Assembly (NCBI RefSeq): GCF_003576595.1
Contig: NZ_NQOU01000001.1
Span: 312,337-376,336, forward strand
Length of the DNA stretch: 64,000 nt
Direction: 5' to 3'
DNA from: Neopusillimonas maritima
Lineage (GTDB): Bacteria > Pseudomonadota > Gammaproteobacteria > Burkholderiales > Burkholderiaceae_B
Part shown: in pieces, positions 1-8,010 of the stretch
Numbering within the stretch: the stretch's first letter is position 1
Layout: each line of letters begins with the position of its first letter
Program-made: the position numbers and the translations under genes
Notes under the pieces: model-generated
Databases searched by the model: none
Seen by the model: the letters and a program-made list of their open reading frames with translations, nothing else
What the model was told of the DNA's origin: nothing

Positions 1-1
1 G

Positions 2-382
2 TTCGATTACACCAAGCGCTGGAGCGAAATCGTAGAATCAGGCGATGCATTTGTTTTTGTCACGCCGGAATACAATTACAACCCGCCCCCCTCTTTCTAC
101 AACGCACTCACTTACCTCAGCAAAGAGTGGAACTATAAAACATGTGGGTTTGTCGGCTACGGCGGCGCTTCCGGCGGTGTGCGGGCGATTCAATCGGCCA
201 AAACGCTGGTGACCACCTTGAAAATGATGCCAATGACCGAGTGCGTTATGGTTCCCATGGTTGCCACCATGATCGACGATGACAAAAACTTCAAGTCGAA
301 CGAGTTAATAGAGAAATCGGCCGATGCCATGCTCATCGAGCTGAAGAAATGGGCGGCGGCAATCAAACCCATTCGCGGTTAA
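2..382 (+). CDS. NADPH-dependent FMN reductase (3' part, truncated by window edge)
   Basis: The reading frame is open from base 2 and stops at 380-382, so the N-terminus lies outside the window. The visible 126 residues carry the flavodoxin-like FMN_red signature TPEYNYNPPPSFYNALTYLS followed by a glycine-rich stretch (GYGGASGGVRA), the pattern of NAD(P)H:FMN/quinone reductases of the SsuE/azoreductase/ArsH superfamily. Such soluble dimeric enzymes reduce FMN or quinones with NAD(P)H. The gene lies 27 bp upstream of a pirin gene on the same strand; pairing of a quinone/FMN reductase with pirin is common in proteobacteria, so co-transcription is likely. The exact substrate cannot be told from this fragment. 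Confidence 0.85.
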   Translation, partial: FDYTKRWSEIVESGDAFVFVTPEYNYNPPPSFYNALTYLSKEWNYKTCGFVGYGGASGGVRAIQSAKTLVTTLKMMPMTECVMVPMVATMIDDDKNFKSNELIEKSADAMLIELKKWAAAIKPIRG

Positions 383-409
383 TCCTTCATTTTTCATAGG
401 GGTGATGCC

Positions 410-1291
410 ATGTCTCAACCTACGCCTGTTGACCAAAACACTGAAACCGTCGCGCACTCACGAAATGTAGAGCGCCTGGTGGCGGGACAGCCCACATCAG
501 ACGGCGCAGGTGTACGCCTGACGCGTGTCATCACCCAGCATCTGCAACGAAGGCTCGACCCTTATCTTATGCTCGATGCTTTCGGCAGCGACAACCCGGA
601 TGACTATATCGCCGGCTTTCCAAACCACCCACATCGCGGGTTTGAAACCATTACGTACATGATTGCCGGCCGCATGCGTCATAACGATAGTCGCGGCAAC
701 GAAGGTATTCTGCAAAATGGCGGTGTGCAATGGATGACCGCCGGGCGCGGCATTATTCACTCTGAGCTCCCTGAACAGGAAGCCGGTGTAATGGAAGGGT
801 TTCAACTGTGGCTGAACTTACCCGCCAATGAAAAAATGGGTGAGCCGGCCTATAAAGACATCCAAAACGACGACATTGCCGAGATACAACCCAATGCCAA
901 CGTAAAAGCACGCGTCATTGCGGGAACCAGCCATGGCGTAAGCGGCACAATTCAGCATCCGGTTACCCAACCCCTCTATCTCGATATCCATTTTTCCGGC
1001 CCAGGCCATTTCAGGCAATCACTTAAACCAGATCACAATGCCTTTATTTTTGTCTATCGGGGAGCGGTTGCCGTAAACGGTAAAAATATCCCCCTGAAGC
1101 ATATGGCGATACTCGAAAACGACCCACAGGCCGACGGCGTCGTGATTGAAACCGACGATGCTGCAAAACTCATTCTAATCGCCGGTCGGCCGCTTAAAGA
1201 GCCCATCGCGCAATACGGCCCGTTCGTCATGAATACGCAACAGGAAATTATTCAGGCAGTTACGGATTTTCAGGAAGGTCGGCTAAATTGA
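410..1291 (+). CDS. Pirin family bicupin protein
   Basis: This 293-residue protein has the full pirin architecture: an N-terminal cupin with the metal-binding set His73 and His75 (in NHPHRGFE) and His117 and Glu119 (in HSEL), followed by a second, degenerate cupin. Pirins bind a mononuclear metal; several bacterial members have quercetin 2,3-dioxygenase activity or act as redox-dependent modulators, but the true role here is unknown. The ATG at 410 follows an AGGGG ribosome-binding site at about 398-402. It probably forms an operon with the upstream FMN reductase. Its 3' end overlaps the convergent ribA gene by 32 bp. Confidence 0.93.
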   Translation: MSQPTPVDQNTETVAHSRNVERLVAGQPTSDGAGVRLTRVITQHLQRRLDPYLMLDAFGSDNPDDYIAGFPNHPHRGFETITYMIAGRMRHNDSRGNEGILQNGGVQWMTAGRGIIHSELPEQEAGVMEGFQLWLNLPANEKMGEPAYKDIQNDDIAEIQPNANVKARVIAGTSHGVSGTIQHPVTQPLYLDIHFSGPGHFRQSLKPDHNAFIFVYRGAVAVNGKNIPLKHMAILENDPQADGVVIETDDAAKLILIAGRPLKEPIAQYGPFVMNTQQEIIQAVTDFQEGRLN

Positions 1292-1913
1292 ACCAATGCC
1301 CCATTTTGGCGGCTTTGGTTTGCAGATAGCCTTCGTTATAACGATTGCGGTTAACCTGCAACGGAACGCGTGCCACCACTTCAATACCATTTTCACGCAA
1401 GGCATCAACCTTGCGGGGGTTATTGGTCATTAAACGTAATTGCGTCACCCCAAAATGCTCGAGCATGGGGCGGCACACGTCGTAGCGACGCATGTCTGCC
1501 GGAAACCCCAAGCGCACATTCGCCTCGACCGTATCAGCGCCTTCATCTTGCAGACTATAGGCCCGAATTTTATTGACCAACCCAATACCCCGCCCTTCCT
1601 GGCGCAAGTAAAGCAACACCCCCCGACCCTCGGCCGCAATTGCCTGCAAAGCGGCCTCAAGCTGGGCGCCGCAATCACAGCGCTGGCTAAAAAGCGCGTC
1701 TCCCGTCAGGCACTCGGAATGCACTCGCGCCAACACGGGCTCGGTGGTGCTTAAGTCGCCAAGCGTCATGGCGACATGTTCTTTACCGCTTTCGGGTGAG
1801 ACAAAAGCGTGCAAAGAAAAAACAGCCCAGGGAGTGGGCAGCTTACAGGTGGCTACGTAGTCCAATTTGGTACTCTGAGAAACGGCAAATACGCCGCTTG
1901 CTGGGTTCGGCAA
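1260..1913 (-). CDS. ribA: GTP cyclohydrolase II
   Basis: RibA opens the imidazole ring of GTP, releasing formate and pyrophosphate, to give the first intermediate of riboflavin synthesis. The 217-residue protein contains the diagnostic segments [14 protein letters not shown] (zinc ligands Cys68, Cys79 and Cys81), [12 protein letters not shown] and MTNNPRK, with family-typical length. It is a stand-alone RibA, not a RibBA fusion. The start is uncertain: the only candidate in frame is a TTG at 1911-1913, and an in-frame stop lies just upstream. The gene runs opposite to pirin and lies 27 bp downstream of fliA on the same strand, so readthrough from fliA is possible. It has no functional link to motility. 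Confidence 0.95.
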   Translation of the reverse strand: MPNPASGVFAVSQSTKLDYVATCKLPTPWAVFSLHAFVSPESGKEHVAMTLGDLSTTEPVLARVHSECLTGDALFSQRCDCGAQLEAALQAIAAEGRGVLLYLRQEGRGIGLVNKIRAYSLQDEGADTVEANVRLGFPADMRRYDVCRPMLEHFGVTQLRLMTNNPRKVDALRENGIEVVARVPLQVNRNRYNEGYLQTKAAKMGHWFNLADLPENP

Positions 1914-1940
1914 AAGCTAAAGATTAACATTCTTTGAGGG

Positions 1941-2702
1941 TCAGAGCAGATTCTGAAAATCAACCGATCCCGGATCGGTGTCCCATTGCCCTTGCGCCAG
2001 GGCCGCTCTTATGCGGCCAATCGCCTGAGCCCGCAACTGGGAGATGCGCCCTTCCGTCACACCCAATACGGCAGCCGCTTCTTTTTGGTTCAAGTCTTGT
2101 TCAAATTGCAACGACAGCAGAAGCTGCTCCCGTTCCGGCAACCGACTGATGGCGTCGACCAGCGCACTTCGGAGCCCTTGCGACATAATCTGCTGCAAGG
2201 GATTCGTCCAATGTTGAGCGGATTCATCCGATGGCAGGGCCTCTTCCGCAATACGCGTGCCTTCACCATGAAAACGAGACAAGTCCTCGTAATGTACAAC
2301 CTGCACACCCTGGGCGCCCTCAAGCATTTCTTGATACTCCGCCAGCGACACGCCCAGCTCTTCGGCCAGTTCCGCCTCGGTCGCAGGGCGCATAAGACGC
2401 TGCTCCGAAGCATGAATCGCCTGTTCAATGACACGGCCTTTCGCCCGCACACTGCGCGGCAGCCAGTCTTGTGTTCGTAGCTCGTCGAGCATTGCACCGC
2501 GAATACGTGTTACGGCATAAGTTTCAAACTGCGCCTCAGGTACTTGCTGGTAACGCCGGACAGCGTCAAGCAAGCCCATCATGCCGGCCTGTAACAGATC
2601 GTCGAGTTCGACGCTGGACGGTAGCCGCGAGATAAGCTGCAGGGCAAGCCGCCGCACCATAGGTGCGTGTTCGGTTACGAGCTGTTCTTCAGAAACGGGC
2701 AT
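1941..2702 (-). CDS. fliA: Flagellar sigma factor FliA (sigma-28)
   Basis: FliA directs RNA polymerase to late flagellar promoters. The protein (253 residues from the ATG at 2700-2702; a TTG five codons upstream is possible but less likely) shows sigma region 2 (LVTEHAPMVRRLA, DDLLQAGMMGLLDAV, FETYAVTRIRGAMLDELR), region 3, and a region 4 helix-turn-helix near the C-terminus (KEAAAVLGVTEGRISQLRAQ). These features mark the FliA/WhiG group. It is divergent from flaG, and two sequences matching its own consensus are present in the window (before flaG and before flgM). FlgM, encoded at about 31.6 kb, is the expected anti-sigma partner. The flagellin gene that often lies between fliA and fliD is absent. 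Confidence 0.96.
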   Translation of the reverse strand: MPVSEEQLVTEHAPMVRRLALQLISRLPSSVELDDLLQAGMMGLLDAVRRYQQVPEAQFETYAVTRIRGAMLDELRTQDWLPRSVRAKGRVIEQAIHASEQRLMRPATEAELAEELGVSLAEYQEMLEGAQGVQVVHYEDLSRFHGEGTRIAEEALPSDESAQHWTNPLQQIMSQGLRSALVDAISRLPEREQLLLSLQFEQDLNQKEAAAVLGVTEGRISQLRAQAIGRIRAALAQGQWDTDPGSVDFQNLL

Positions 2703-2830
2703 TCGCTGGAAAGACAATGAAAAAAACCTGAAATAGCATTTTCGCCTGAATAAGCGTCGGCAAACTGGCTGATTTACACCCCATTAGCAGTGTAATTCCC
2801 TTCTTTGGCCTGCTTAACCGGAAACAACCC

Positions 2831-2857
2831 TAAAGATTACCTACACAGTGCCGTTAA
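2831..2857 (+). promoter_or_regulatory. Sigma-28 (FliA) promoter of the flaG-fliDST operon
   Basis: TAAAGATT (2831-2838), 11 bp, then GCCGTTAA (2850-2857). This matches the sigma-28 consensus TAAAGTTT-N11-GCCGATAA at 7 of 8 and 7 of 8 positions with exact spacing. It lies 55 bp before the flaG start in the fliA/flaG divergent region (2703-2912). It predicts class III, late expression of flaG, fliD, fliS and fliT. Confidence 0.88.
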
Positions 2858-2912
2858 GCGGTTCAGGCATGCATCTTAACCTGAATGCGCTCATACTCCG
2901 GGAGTCAGCCCA

Positions 2913-3320
2913 ATGATTAACTCAGTTTCAACCAACTTTGCCGTTTCCGCCGGTACGCCGGTAACAACTGATACTGCACCGGTGCTGAATCGACCGGAGC
3001 CCGCTCAAAAAGTGACCGCAGCCGAACGCGCGCTGGACGGCCGGTTAAGCCCGGACGCCGAGCAACCGAATCTTACTGCCGACGCTACCAACAAAGCGCT
3101 AGAGGAAGTGAACGGACATTTACAGGCTTGGTCAACGGGAATGCAGTTCAAGTTCGACGAAGAAGCGCAGCGAATTGTTGTGTCTATTATCGACAATCAT
3201 AGCGGTGAGGTACTGCGCACTGTCCCTTCGGAAGCCGTATTGCAGGTTGCAAAAAATGATTGTACAAATGCAAGGCCAGGGTGTGGATACCAAAGTATAA
3301 GCAATCAATTAATTCATTGA
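2913..3320 (+). CDS. flaG: FlaG family flagellar protein (C-terminus frameshifted)
   Basis: FlaG proteins are small, filament-associated factors encoded before fliD that influence filament length. The 135-residue frame has a disordered N-terminus and then the conserved FlaG core, with GMQFKFDEEAQRIVVSIID and GEVLRTVPSEAVLQVAK. After the Lys codon an A6 run (3251-3256) shifts the frame and the last 24 residues (NDCTNARPGC...) look unrelated to the family. Reading with one A fewer gives MIVQMQGQGVDTKV and a stop at 3298-3300, which is the usual FlaG ending. Either this is an assembly or sequencing error, a recent mutation, or a slippage site. ATG 2913 is preceded by a GGGAG site. It is the first gene after the sigma-28 promoter. 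Confidence 0.85.
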   Translation: MINSVSTNFAVSAGTPVTTDTAPVLNRPEPAQKVTAAERALDGRLSPDAEQPNLTADATNKALEEVNGHLQAWSTGMQFKFDEEAQRIVVSIIDNHSGEVLRTVPSEAVLQVAKNDCTNARPGCGYQSISNQLIH

Positions 3321-3429
3321 CTGCTTGGTTAAAAGGCAATCTGGAAAAGTAACGACGCATTTGGCAGCAGACACCGGCTTTGAAATACGCTTTGTCGAGT
3401 CAAAATAGCGTAACAGGAGATTCAAGAAA

Positions 3430-4827
3430 ATGGCTATTTCCGTAATCGGCGTTGGATCCGGGCTTCCGCTCGACGAACTCCTTTCCGACCTAAGAGCAAG
3501 TGAAAACATCGCATTGCAGCAAATCAAAACGCGGCAAGCCGATGTTCAAAACCGCATTTCAGCCTACGGAAAAATAAAAAGCGCGTTCGAAGCTTTTCAG
3601 AAAGCAGGACAAACGCTTTCGAAAGAAGGCACGTTCGGCGCTTTCAAAGCCAATACAAGCGCGGAGTCATTCAGTGCCACGGCGGAAACAAGTGCCGTCT
3701 CGGGCCAATACAACATCACCGTAGAGTCGTTGGCCAATACGCAAACACTGGTCGCCCAAGGTTTGGCAAGCCGCACCGACGCCAATGGCACCGACGGTGT
3801 GATCACATTCACTTTTGGCGACGGCTCAACCAAAACGCTCGACCTCACCGGAAAAGACACGTCAATCGACGGCATTATCGAAGCCATTAACGCCGACGAC
3901 AGCCTTGGTGTGCAGGCCACTGTATTGAACGACGGCTCGGCCACCCCCTATCGTCTTATGCTGTCGAGCACGGAAACAGGTACAGACGCCGCAATTACAC
4001 AAATTGACATCACCGGCAACACCGACGGCGCAGGCAGCCCTTTGGAAGATTTGCTCAATTTCGGTACGGCAGGCTCCACTTTGCAGGAACAAGCGGCATC
4101 CAATGCCGAAATTACGGTCAACGGAATTACGATTACCAGCCAAACAAATTCTATTGAAGACGCGATTGAAGGTGTAAAGCTCAATTTAACGGAAGCGAAC
4201 CCGGGCAAAATCGAAACATTGTCCATCACTCGCGACGACAGCACGGCAAAATCGTCCATTGAAACCTTCGTCAAAGCGTATAACGCGCTTCAAGGCACAA
4301 TTAAGTCACTTACGTCGTACAACACCGAAACACAAACGGCCAACACGCTCACCGGCGACTCAATGGCCCGGCGTATTCAGAACGAGGCCCGTGAAATTGT
4401 CAATTCGTTCACCTCTTCAGGCGACGTCAGAACGCTGTCGCAAATGGGCATTACAACGAACTTGACCTCAGGCGAACTCACCATTGATCAGGAAAAACTA
4501 ACGGCGGCGCTGGAAAACAACCTGGGTGATGTTCAGAATCTTCTGACCGGCGGCAATGGAATTGCCACCCGTCTTGAACAAAGTGCCGAGAATATCCTGG
4601 ATGCAAATGGGCTTATAGCGGCGGCAACCAACGGCGCCAAGAGCATTTCCGAACGACTGCAAGAACAGTTCGAAACAACCTCTGCGCGCATTGATGCCCG
4701 CATGGCAAATTACAAGCAACAGTTCTCGGCGTTAGACGGCATGATTGCCGAAATGAACTCTTTAAGCAGTTATCTAACCCAACAAATGGGTATGTTGGGA
4801 AATCTCAGCAGCGGAAATAAAGAATGA
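3430..4827 (+). CDS. fliD: Flagellar filament cap / hook-associated protein 2 FliD
   Basis: FliD forms the pentameric or hexameric cap at the filament tip that folds incoming flagellin. The 465-residue product begins with the conserved FliD N-terminal segment (ISVIGVGSGLPLDELLSDL) and a long heptad-rich D0 helix. The variable D2/D3 domains occupy the middle, with T/S/D-rich beta repeats. The C-terminal coiled region (SISERLQEQFETTSARIDARM and beyond) ends in SSYLTQQMGML. The start has an AGGAG site at 3416-3420. The stop overlaps the fliS start (ATGA at 4824-4827), indicating translational coupling with its export partners. Confidence 0.96.
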   Translation: MAISVIGVGSGLPLDELLSDLRASENIALQQIKTRQADVQNRISAYGKIKSAFEAFQKAGQTLSKEGTFGAFKANTSAESFSATAETSAVSGQYNITVESLANTQTLVAQGLASRTDANGTDGVITFTFGDGSTKTLDLTGKDTSIDGIIEAINADDSLGVQATVLNDGSATPYRLMLSSTETGTDAAITQIDITGNTDGAGSPLEDLLNFGTAGSTLQEQAASNAEITVNGITITSQTNSIEDAIEGVKLNLTEANPGKIETLSITRDDSTAKSSIETFVKAYNALQGTIKSLTSYNTETQTANTLTGDSMARRIQNEAREIVNSFTSSGDVRTLSQMGITTNLTSGELTIDQEKLTAALENNLGDVQNLLTGGNGIATRLEQSAENILDANGLIAAATNGAKSISERLQEQFETTSARIDARMANYKQQFSALDGMIAEMNSLSSYLTQQMGMLGNLSSGNKE

Positions 4828-5258
4828 CCTATTCATTTGCACGCGGCCCCCGGGCAACTCGTTCCGCCAATGCCTACGCCAGCATAGACCTTGAAACCAA
4901 GGTCATGAGTGCCAGCCCTGAACGCCTGATTACCCTGCTATACGACGGCGCCCTTGCCGCCATGGCGAAAGCTAAACTGTATATGCAAAACAATAACGCA
5001 GCGGGTCGCGGCACAGCGATCTCCAAAGCTATTGAAATCGTTGACTGCGGGTTGAAGGCCAGCATCAATACAGAAGCCGGTGGCGAGGTAGCGCAGAGCC
5101 TGATCGCCACTTACGAGCTCATCACACGTAATTTGCTGCTTGCCAATCTGAACGCCGACATTGAACGACTTGAAGCGGCCGAGAAAGCTCTCTCTGAAAT
5201 TGCCGATGCCTGGCGATCTGCGGTCGATGTAAAAAAGCCCGCGGCTGTGGCCTCGTGA
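4824..5258 (+). CDS. fliS: Flagellin export chaperone FliS
   Basis: FliS binds the C-terminal disordered region of flagellin and prevents premature polymerisation. The 144-residue helical protein contains the family hallmarks YASIDLETKVMSASPERLITLLYDGAL and the later STEAGGEVAQ-like and NLLLANLNADIE segments. It overlaps fliD by four bases and precedes fliT, the usual late operon order. Its client flagellin is not encoded in this window. Confidence 0.95.
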   Translation: MTYSFARGPRATRSANAYASIDLETKVMSASPERLITLLYDGALAAMAKAKLYMQNNNAAGRGTAISKAIEIVDCGLKASINTEAGGEVAQSLIATYELITRNLLLANLNADIERLEAAEKALSEIADAWRSAVDVKKPAAVAS

Positions 5259-5328
5259 ACGTTACGTTACGAAATACACAAGCGGACACACCTACGCTGT
5301 TAATCCCACCTATACTTACTTCCGACCT

Positions 5329-5685
5329 ATGTTCGCCGACAATATCGCCATGAGCCGCTCGAAGTCTATATTGAATCAATACAAAATCATCGCCAACCTG
5401 TCGGGAAAAATGGTTCAGCTGGCGCGCGACAACCAATGGGATGAGGTGGTCGCCACCAGCCGGGAATACTCGGTTGCGGTGCAAGAATTGCGCCAATACG
5501 AACCTCTGGACGACCACGACCGCCTTGCGCGTAAACCCTTGCTGCAAAAAATTCTGCGTGACGATGCCGAAATCAGAGACCTTGCGGCGCCTGAGCTGGC
5601 CCGACTGGGCTCACTGCTGGGCAACATGAAGCGCCATCAGAATGTTTTGCAAACCTATCTGGCACCGCCTAAACCCAGACCATGA
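5329..5685 (+). CDS. fliT: Flagellar protein FliT (FliD chaperone)
   Basis: FliT is a small helical chaperone of FliD and, in enterics, also an inhibitor of FlhDC. The 118-residue product is predominantly helical, with ILNQYKIIANLSGKMVQLARDNQWDEV as the typical N-terminal helix pair and a conserved-looking C-terminal helix. Assignment rests on this and on its place directly after fliS. An alternative in-frame ATG at 5350 (MSRSKSILNQ) may be the true start, as neither has a clear ribosome-binding site. The stop overlaps the start of the next gene (ATGA at 5682-5685). Confidence 0.85.
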   Translation: MFADNIAMSRSKSILNQYKIIANLSGKMVQLARDNQWDEVVATSREYSVAVQELRQYEPLDDHDRLARKPLLQKILRDDAEIRDLAAPELARLGSLLGNMKRHQNVLQTYLAPPKPRP

Positions 5686-7052
5686 GCGTAAACGGTCCGT
5701 CCGGTCTGGGTACTCTGCTGGTTCAGCGTCTGGATGCTGTTCTTGGCACTTCATTATCTCAACAAACCAATTTAGTGAATGGCGCAAGACCCGACGCCAT
5801 TACTCAAACACCTGAAGCACAACGCAACGACGCCGCCCAGAACAGGGTTACCCGTGACACCCGGGAGGCCATTGATCAGGTTCAGCGTCACGGCGAACGG
5901 GCAACCCGCCAGGCGGTGGAGCGCGCCAAGATCGACGCGCACAAGTCATTGCTTGAGGGCGGAGGCGACCAACCCAACACCCGAGCCACTGCCTCGGCGC
6001 CAACCACTCTGGGGGCCGCCGCACGCACAATTTTGGCGTTACTGCAAAACTTCCCGGAGCAAGCAGCTGTTGTGCGCGGTCAGCAGCCACTCATTCAACC
6101 ACAAGGGAAAGCAACCCAGAATCCCGGCAATGCGCCCACAAATACACAAAGTAGCGCCTCAGGCCAGGGTGCGGCACAAGCACGGGGCGCATCATCATTG
6201 CCACAAACGCACATATCCTCTCAAGCATTGGCTCAGACGTTAAGCCAAACTGTACAGTCGAGCGGATTGTTTTACGAATCTCATTTAAGCGCTTTATCGT
6301 TCGGCAAATACGCCGCATCGGCGCTGCGCGGCGAACCTCAGGCCCAGCTTGCCGGCGGATCGAATGCGCAGGCCGGCGGGCAAGCTCCGGCGTCAACTTC
6401 CCAACCGGCCGCGCATTCCCAAGGCACGTCGCAGCCAAGCGCATCAAACGCCCAACCGGCCCAAACGCCATCAACACAAGGGGGCGCCGGCAGCTCAACC
6501 GCCCTCCTTCCCCGGGCAGAGTCAACCACCAGCCCTTTACAGCAAACACGCCAAGCCCCTGCTTCTTCAGCGGCAAATACAAGCACTTCACCGGGGACGG
6601 CCGCAGGCACAGGCACTCCCGGCTCAGGCATCGCATTAGCCGCCCTGCACCCTGAAACGCACACGCTTGTTCGCCAACAACTTGAAGTTTTGGCCAATCA
6701 AGGTTTCATATGGAAGGGTGAAGCATGGGCCGGCACCGATCTGGAAATGCACATACAGCGGCGTGAGCCGGACTCTAACGAACAAAACGCCGATTTCGCA
6801 CACTGGGCAACGCGTTTAAAGTTAACGCTTCCCAATCTTGGCGAGGTCGACGTTCGCTTAAACCTGAACGGTGCTTCGCTTCAAATGGCCATTGTGGCCC
6901 CGGAGTCTGCACCTATTTTGAAAGAAAACACGCCCGCGCTGCACCAGCGCCTTGATCTGGCCGGGCTTCAACTGGCGCAAATTACTGTAGCCCAGCACCA
7001 AGCAATGGTGGAAGATAATAGTGAACAGGCCGACTCTACCCACCCAAGGTAA
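5682..7052 (+). CDS. FliK-like protein with C-terminal Flg_hook domain
   Basis: This 456-residue protein has a long N-terminal and central region very rich in Ala, Gln, Ser, Pro and Thr (about residues 90-310), probably disordered or ruler-like. It is followed by a compact C-terminal domain (about 325-440) resembling the FliK substrate-switching domain: LPNLGEVDVRLNLNGASLQM, an apparent PILKENTPALHQRL helix and a LAQITV strand. The canonical fliK is present separately at 13440-14885, so this is a second FliK-type protein. It overlaps fliT by 4 bp and the downstream flhX by 32 bp. Since FliK switches export specificity by contacting the FlhB cytoplasmic domain, overlap with a FlhB-domain gene suggests a functional pair (inference). 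Confidence 0.75.
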   Translation: MSVNGPSGLGTLLVQRLDAVLGTSLSQQTNLVNGARPDAITQTPEAQRNDAAQNRVTRDTREAIDQVQRHGERATRQAVERAKIDAHKSLLEGGGDQPNTRATASAPTTLGAAARTILALLQNFPEQAAVVRGQQPLIQPQGKATQNPGNAPTNTQSSASGQGAAQARGASSLPQTHISSQALAQTLSQTVQSSGLFYESHLSALSFGKYAASALRGEPQAQLAGGSNAQAGGQAPASTSQPAAHSQGTSQPSASNAQPAQTPSTQGGAGSSTALLPRAESTTSPLQQTRQAPASSAANTSTSPGTAAGTGTPGSGIALAALHPETHTLVRQQLEVLANQGFIWKGEAWAGTDLEMHIQRREPDSNEQNADFAHWATRLKLTLPNLGEVDVRLNLNGASLQMAIVAPESAPILKENTPALHQRLDLAGLQLAQITVAQHQAMVEDNSEQADSTHPR

Positions 7053-7323
7053 GCGCAGTTCAGCTGTTGCCATTACCTATGATAAAAAAGACAGTGCCCC
7101 AAAAGTGGTGGCCAAGGGCTACGGCTCTTTGGCGGAAAACATCATCAAAACAGCACAAGAACACGGGCTGTATGTACATGAATCACCCGAACTGGTTGGC
7201 CTGCTAATGCAAGTGGATCTCGATCAACATATTCCGCCGGAACTCTACCAAGCCGTTGCAGAGCTGCTTGCCTGGCTTTACGCGCTTGAATCGAGAGACG
7301 GCGAGTTTACCGGCGAAGCATAA
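7021..7323 (+). CDS. FlhX: stand-alone FlhB/YscU C-terminal export-switch domain
   Basis: This 100-residue protein aligns with the last quarter of the window's own FlhB (37091-38236), sharing AVAITYD/AVALKYE, VVAKGYGSL/VVAKGSGLI, IPPELYQAVAELLAWLY/IPAELYKAVAEVLAWVF. It has no membrane part and no NPTH autocleavage motif; the homology begins just after where FlhB is cut, so it resembles a ready-made FlhB-CC fragment. The start is GTG 7021, inside the 3' end of the FliK-like gene. Known relatives (FlhX, for example in Helicobacter) can stand in for the FlhB C-terminal fragment. It sits at the end of the fliD operon, convergent with fliE. Confidence 0.88.
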   Translation: MNRPTLPTQGKRSSAVAITYDKKDSAPKVVAKGYGSLAENIIKTAQEHGLYVHESPELVGLLMQVDLDQHIPPELYQAVAELLAWLYALESRDGEFTGEA

Positions 7324-7342
7324 CAACACGCTGCGTACATAT

Positions 7343-7675
7343 TTAAACCGGCATACTCGCAATTTCCTGATAGGCCGCTACCAAGCGGTTTCGAACCTGT
7401 ACCGTTGCCTGAAATGCAACACTGGCTTTTTGCATGTCGATCATCACGTCGTTCAACGAAATGTCGGGCGCCCCAAGCTGAAAAGCTTTGGCTTGTGAAG
7501 TAGCTTGCGTTTGCATGTCGGATACTTTATGCAAAGACCGCTGCAACTCTGCGGCAAAGCCCCCGGGCTCAGCAACCGGCCCGGCCGCTTTTCGTTCGAA
7601 CCCCGACGCTGCGTCGGCAACCGATCGCATCTGGGCAAGCACATCCTCAATGGCTGATAGCTGTGAAACACTCAT
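7343..7675 (-). CDS. fliE: Flagellar hook-basal body complex protein FliE
   Basis: FliE joins the MS ring (FliF) to the proximal rod and is an early export substrate. From the preferred ATG at 7675 (GGAAAG site about 6 bp upstream; MSVSQLSAIEDVLAQM aligns with known FliE starts) the product is 110 residues; a start at 7687 would add four. The C-terminal half has the family signature with DISLNDVMIDMQKASVAFQA, VQVRNRLVAAYQEIASMPV. It is transcribed away from fliF, leaving a 335 bp divergent control region. Confidence 0.95.
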   Translation of the reverse strand: MSVSQLSAIEDVLAQMRSVADAASGFERKAAGPVAEPGGFAAELQRSLHKVSDMQTQATSQAKAFQLGAPDISLNDVMIDMQKASVAFQATVQVRNRLVAAYQEIASMPV

Positions 7676-8010
7676 GAAGCTTTCCATATAAACGTCAAGA
7701 TGACGCGTTTACTATAACGCCGCCAAAGGCTTTCAAAGCCGGTTAACAAACGGCAAAAATGGCTGTTTTTCATCAATAAACCATGATAGCCATTCCGCAC
7801 CGCGCTTCTAATAACACACTAAACTCTCCCGTCACGAAGCCGTTAACCGGAAAAAGCACCCAAAAGTGGTGCTTTTCTAAGCTTGGTCGAAGATCGATAC
7901 ACGCAATAATCCAGTCTCCGATTATTAACGTTGTATCGAATGCGTACTTTGTCTTTCACCCAGCCAATCCGTTTGCCCAGCTCAATCGCTCTGCAAGCCC
8001 GAGGTGATCG
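7676..8010. promoter_or_regulatory. Divergent fliE / fliF control region
   Basis: The 335 bp between the fliE and fliF starts carry no convincing gene. This is where the class II promoters of fliE (leftward) and of the fliFGHIJKLMNOPQR operon (rightward) should lie. I find no sigma-28 match and could not define a FlhDC box by eye. It is AT-richer than the flanking genes and contains the hairpin listed separately at 7852-7876. A GAGG sequence at 8001-8004 serves as the fliF ribosome-binding site. Confidence 0.5.
7852..7876. terminator. Bidirectional terminator-like hairpin within the fliE-fliF region
   Basis: AAAAGCACC (7852-7860), a 7-nt loop, then GGTGCTTTT (7868-7876) form a perfect 9-bp stem flanked by A and T runs on both sides, so either strand would end in a U-run. 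It lies between two divergent promoters rather than behind a gene. It could be an attenuator in one leader or a barrier between the two transcription units. Confidence 0.55.

Noticed and set aside
5779-6636. Several open frames within the FliK-like gene on both strands (up to 181 codons)
   Set aside because: They are shadows of the biased Ala/Gln/Pro/Ser-rich coding sequence; they lack ribosome-binding sites and known motifs.
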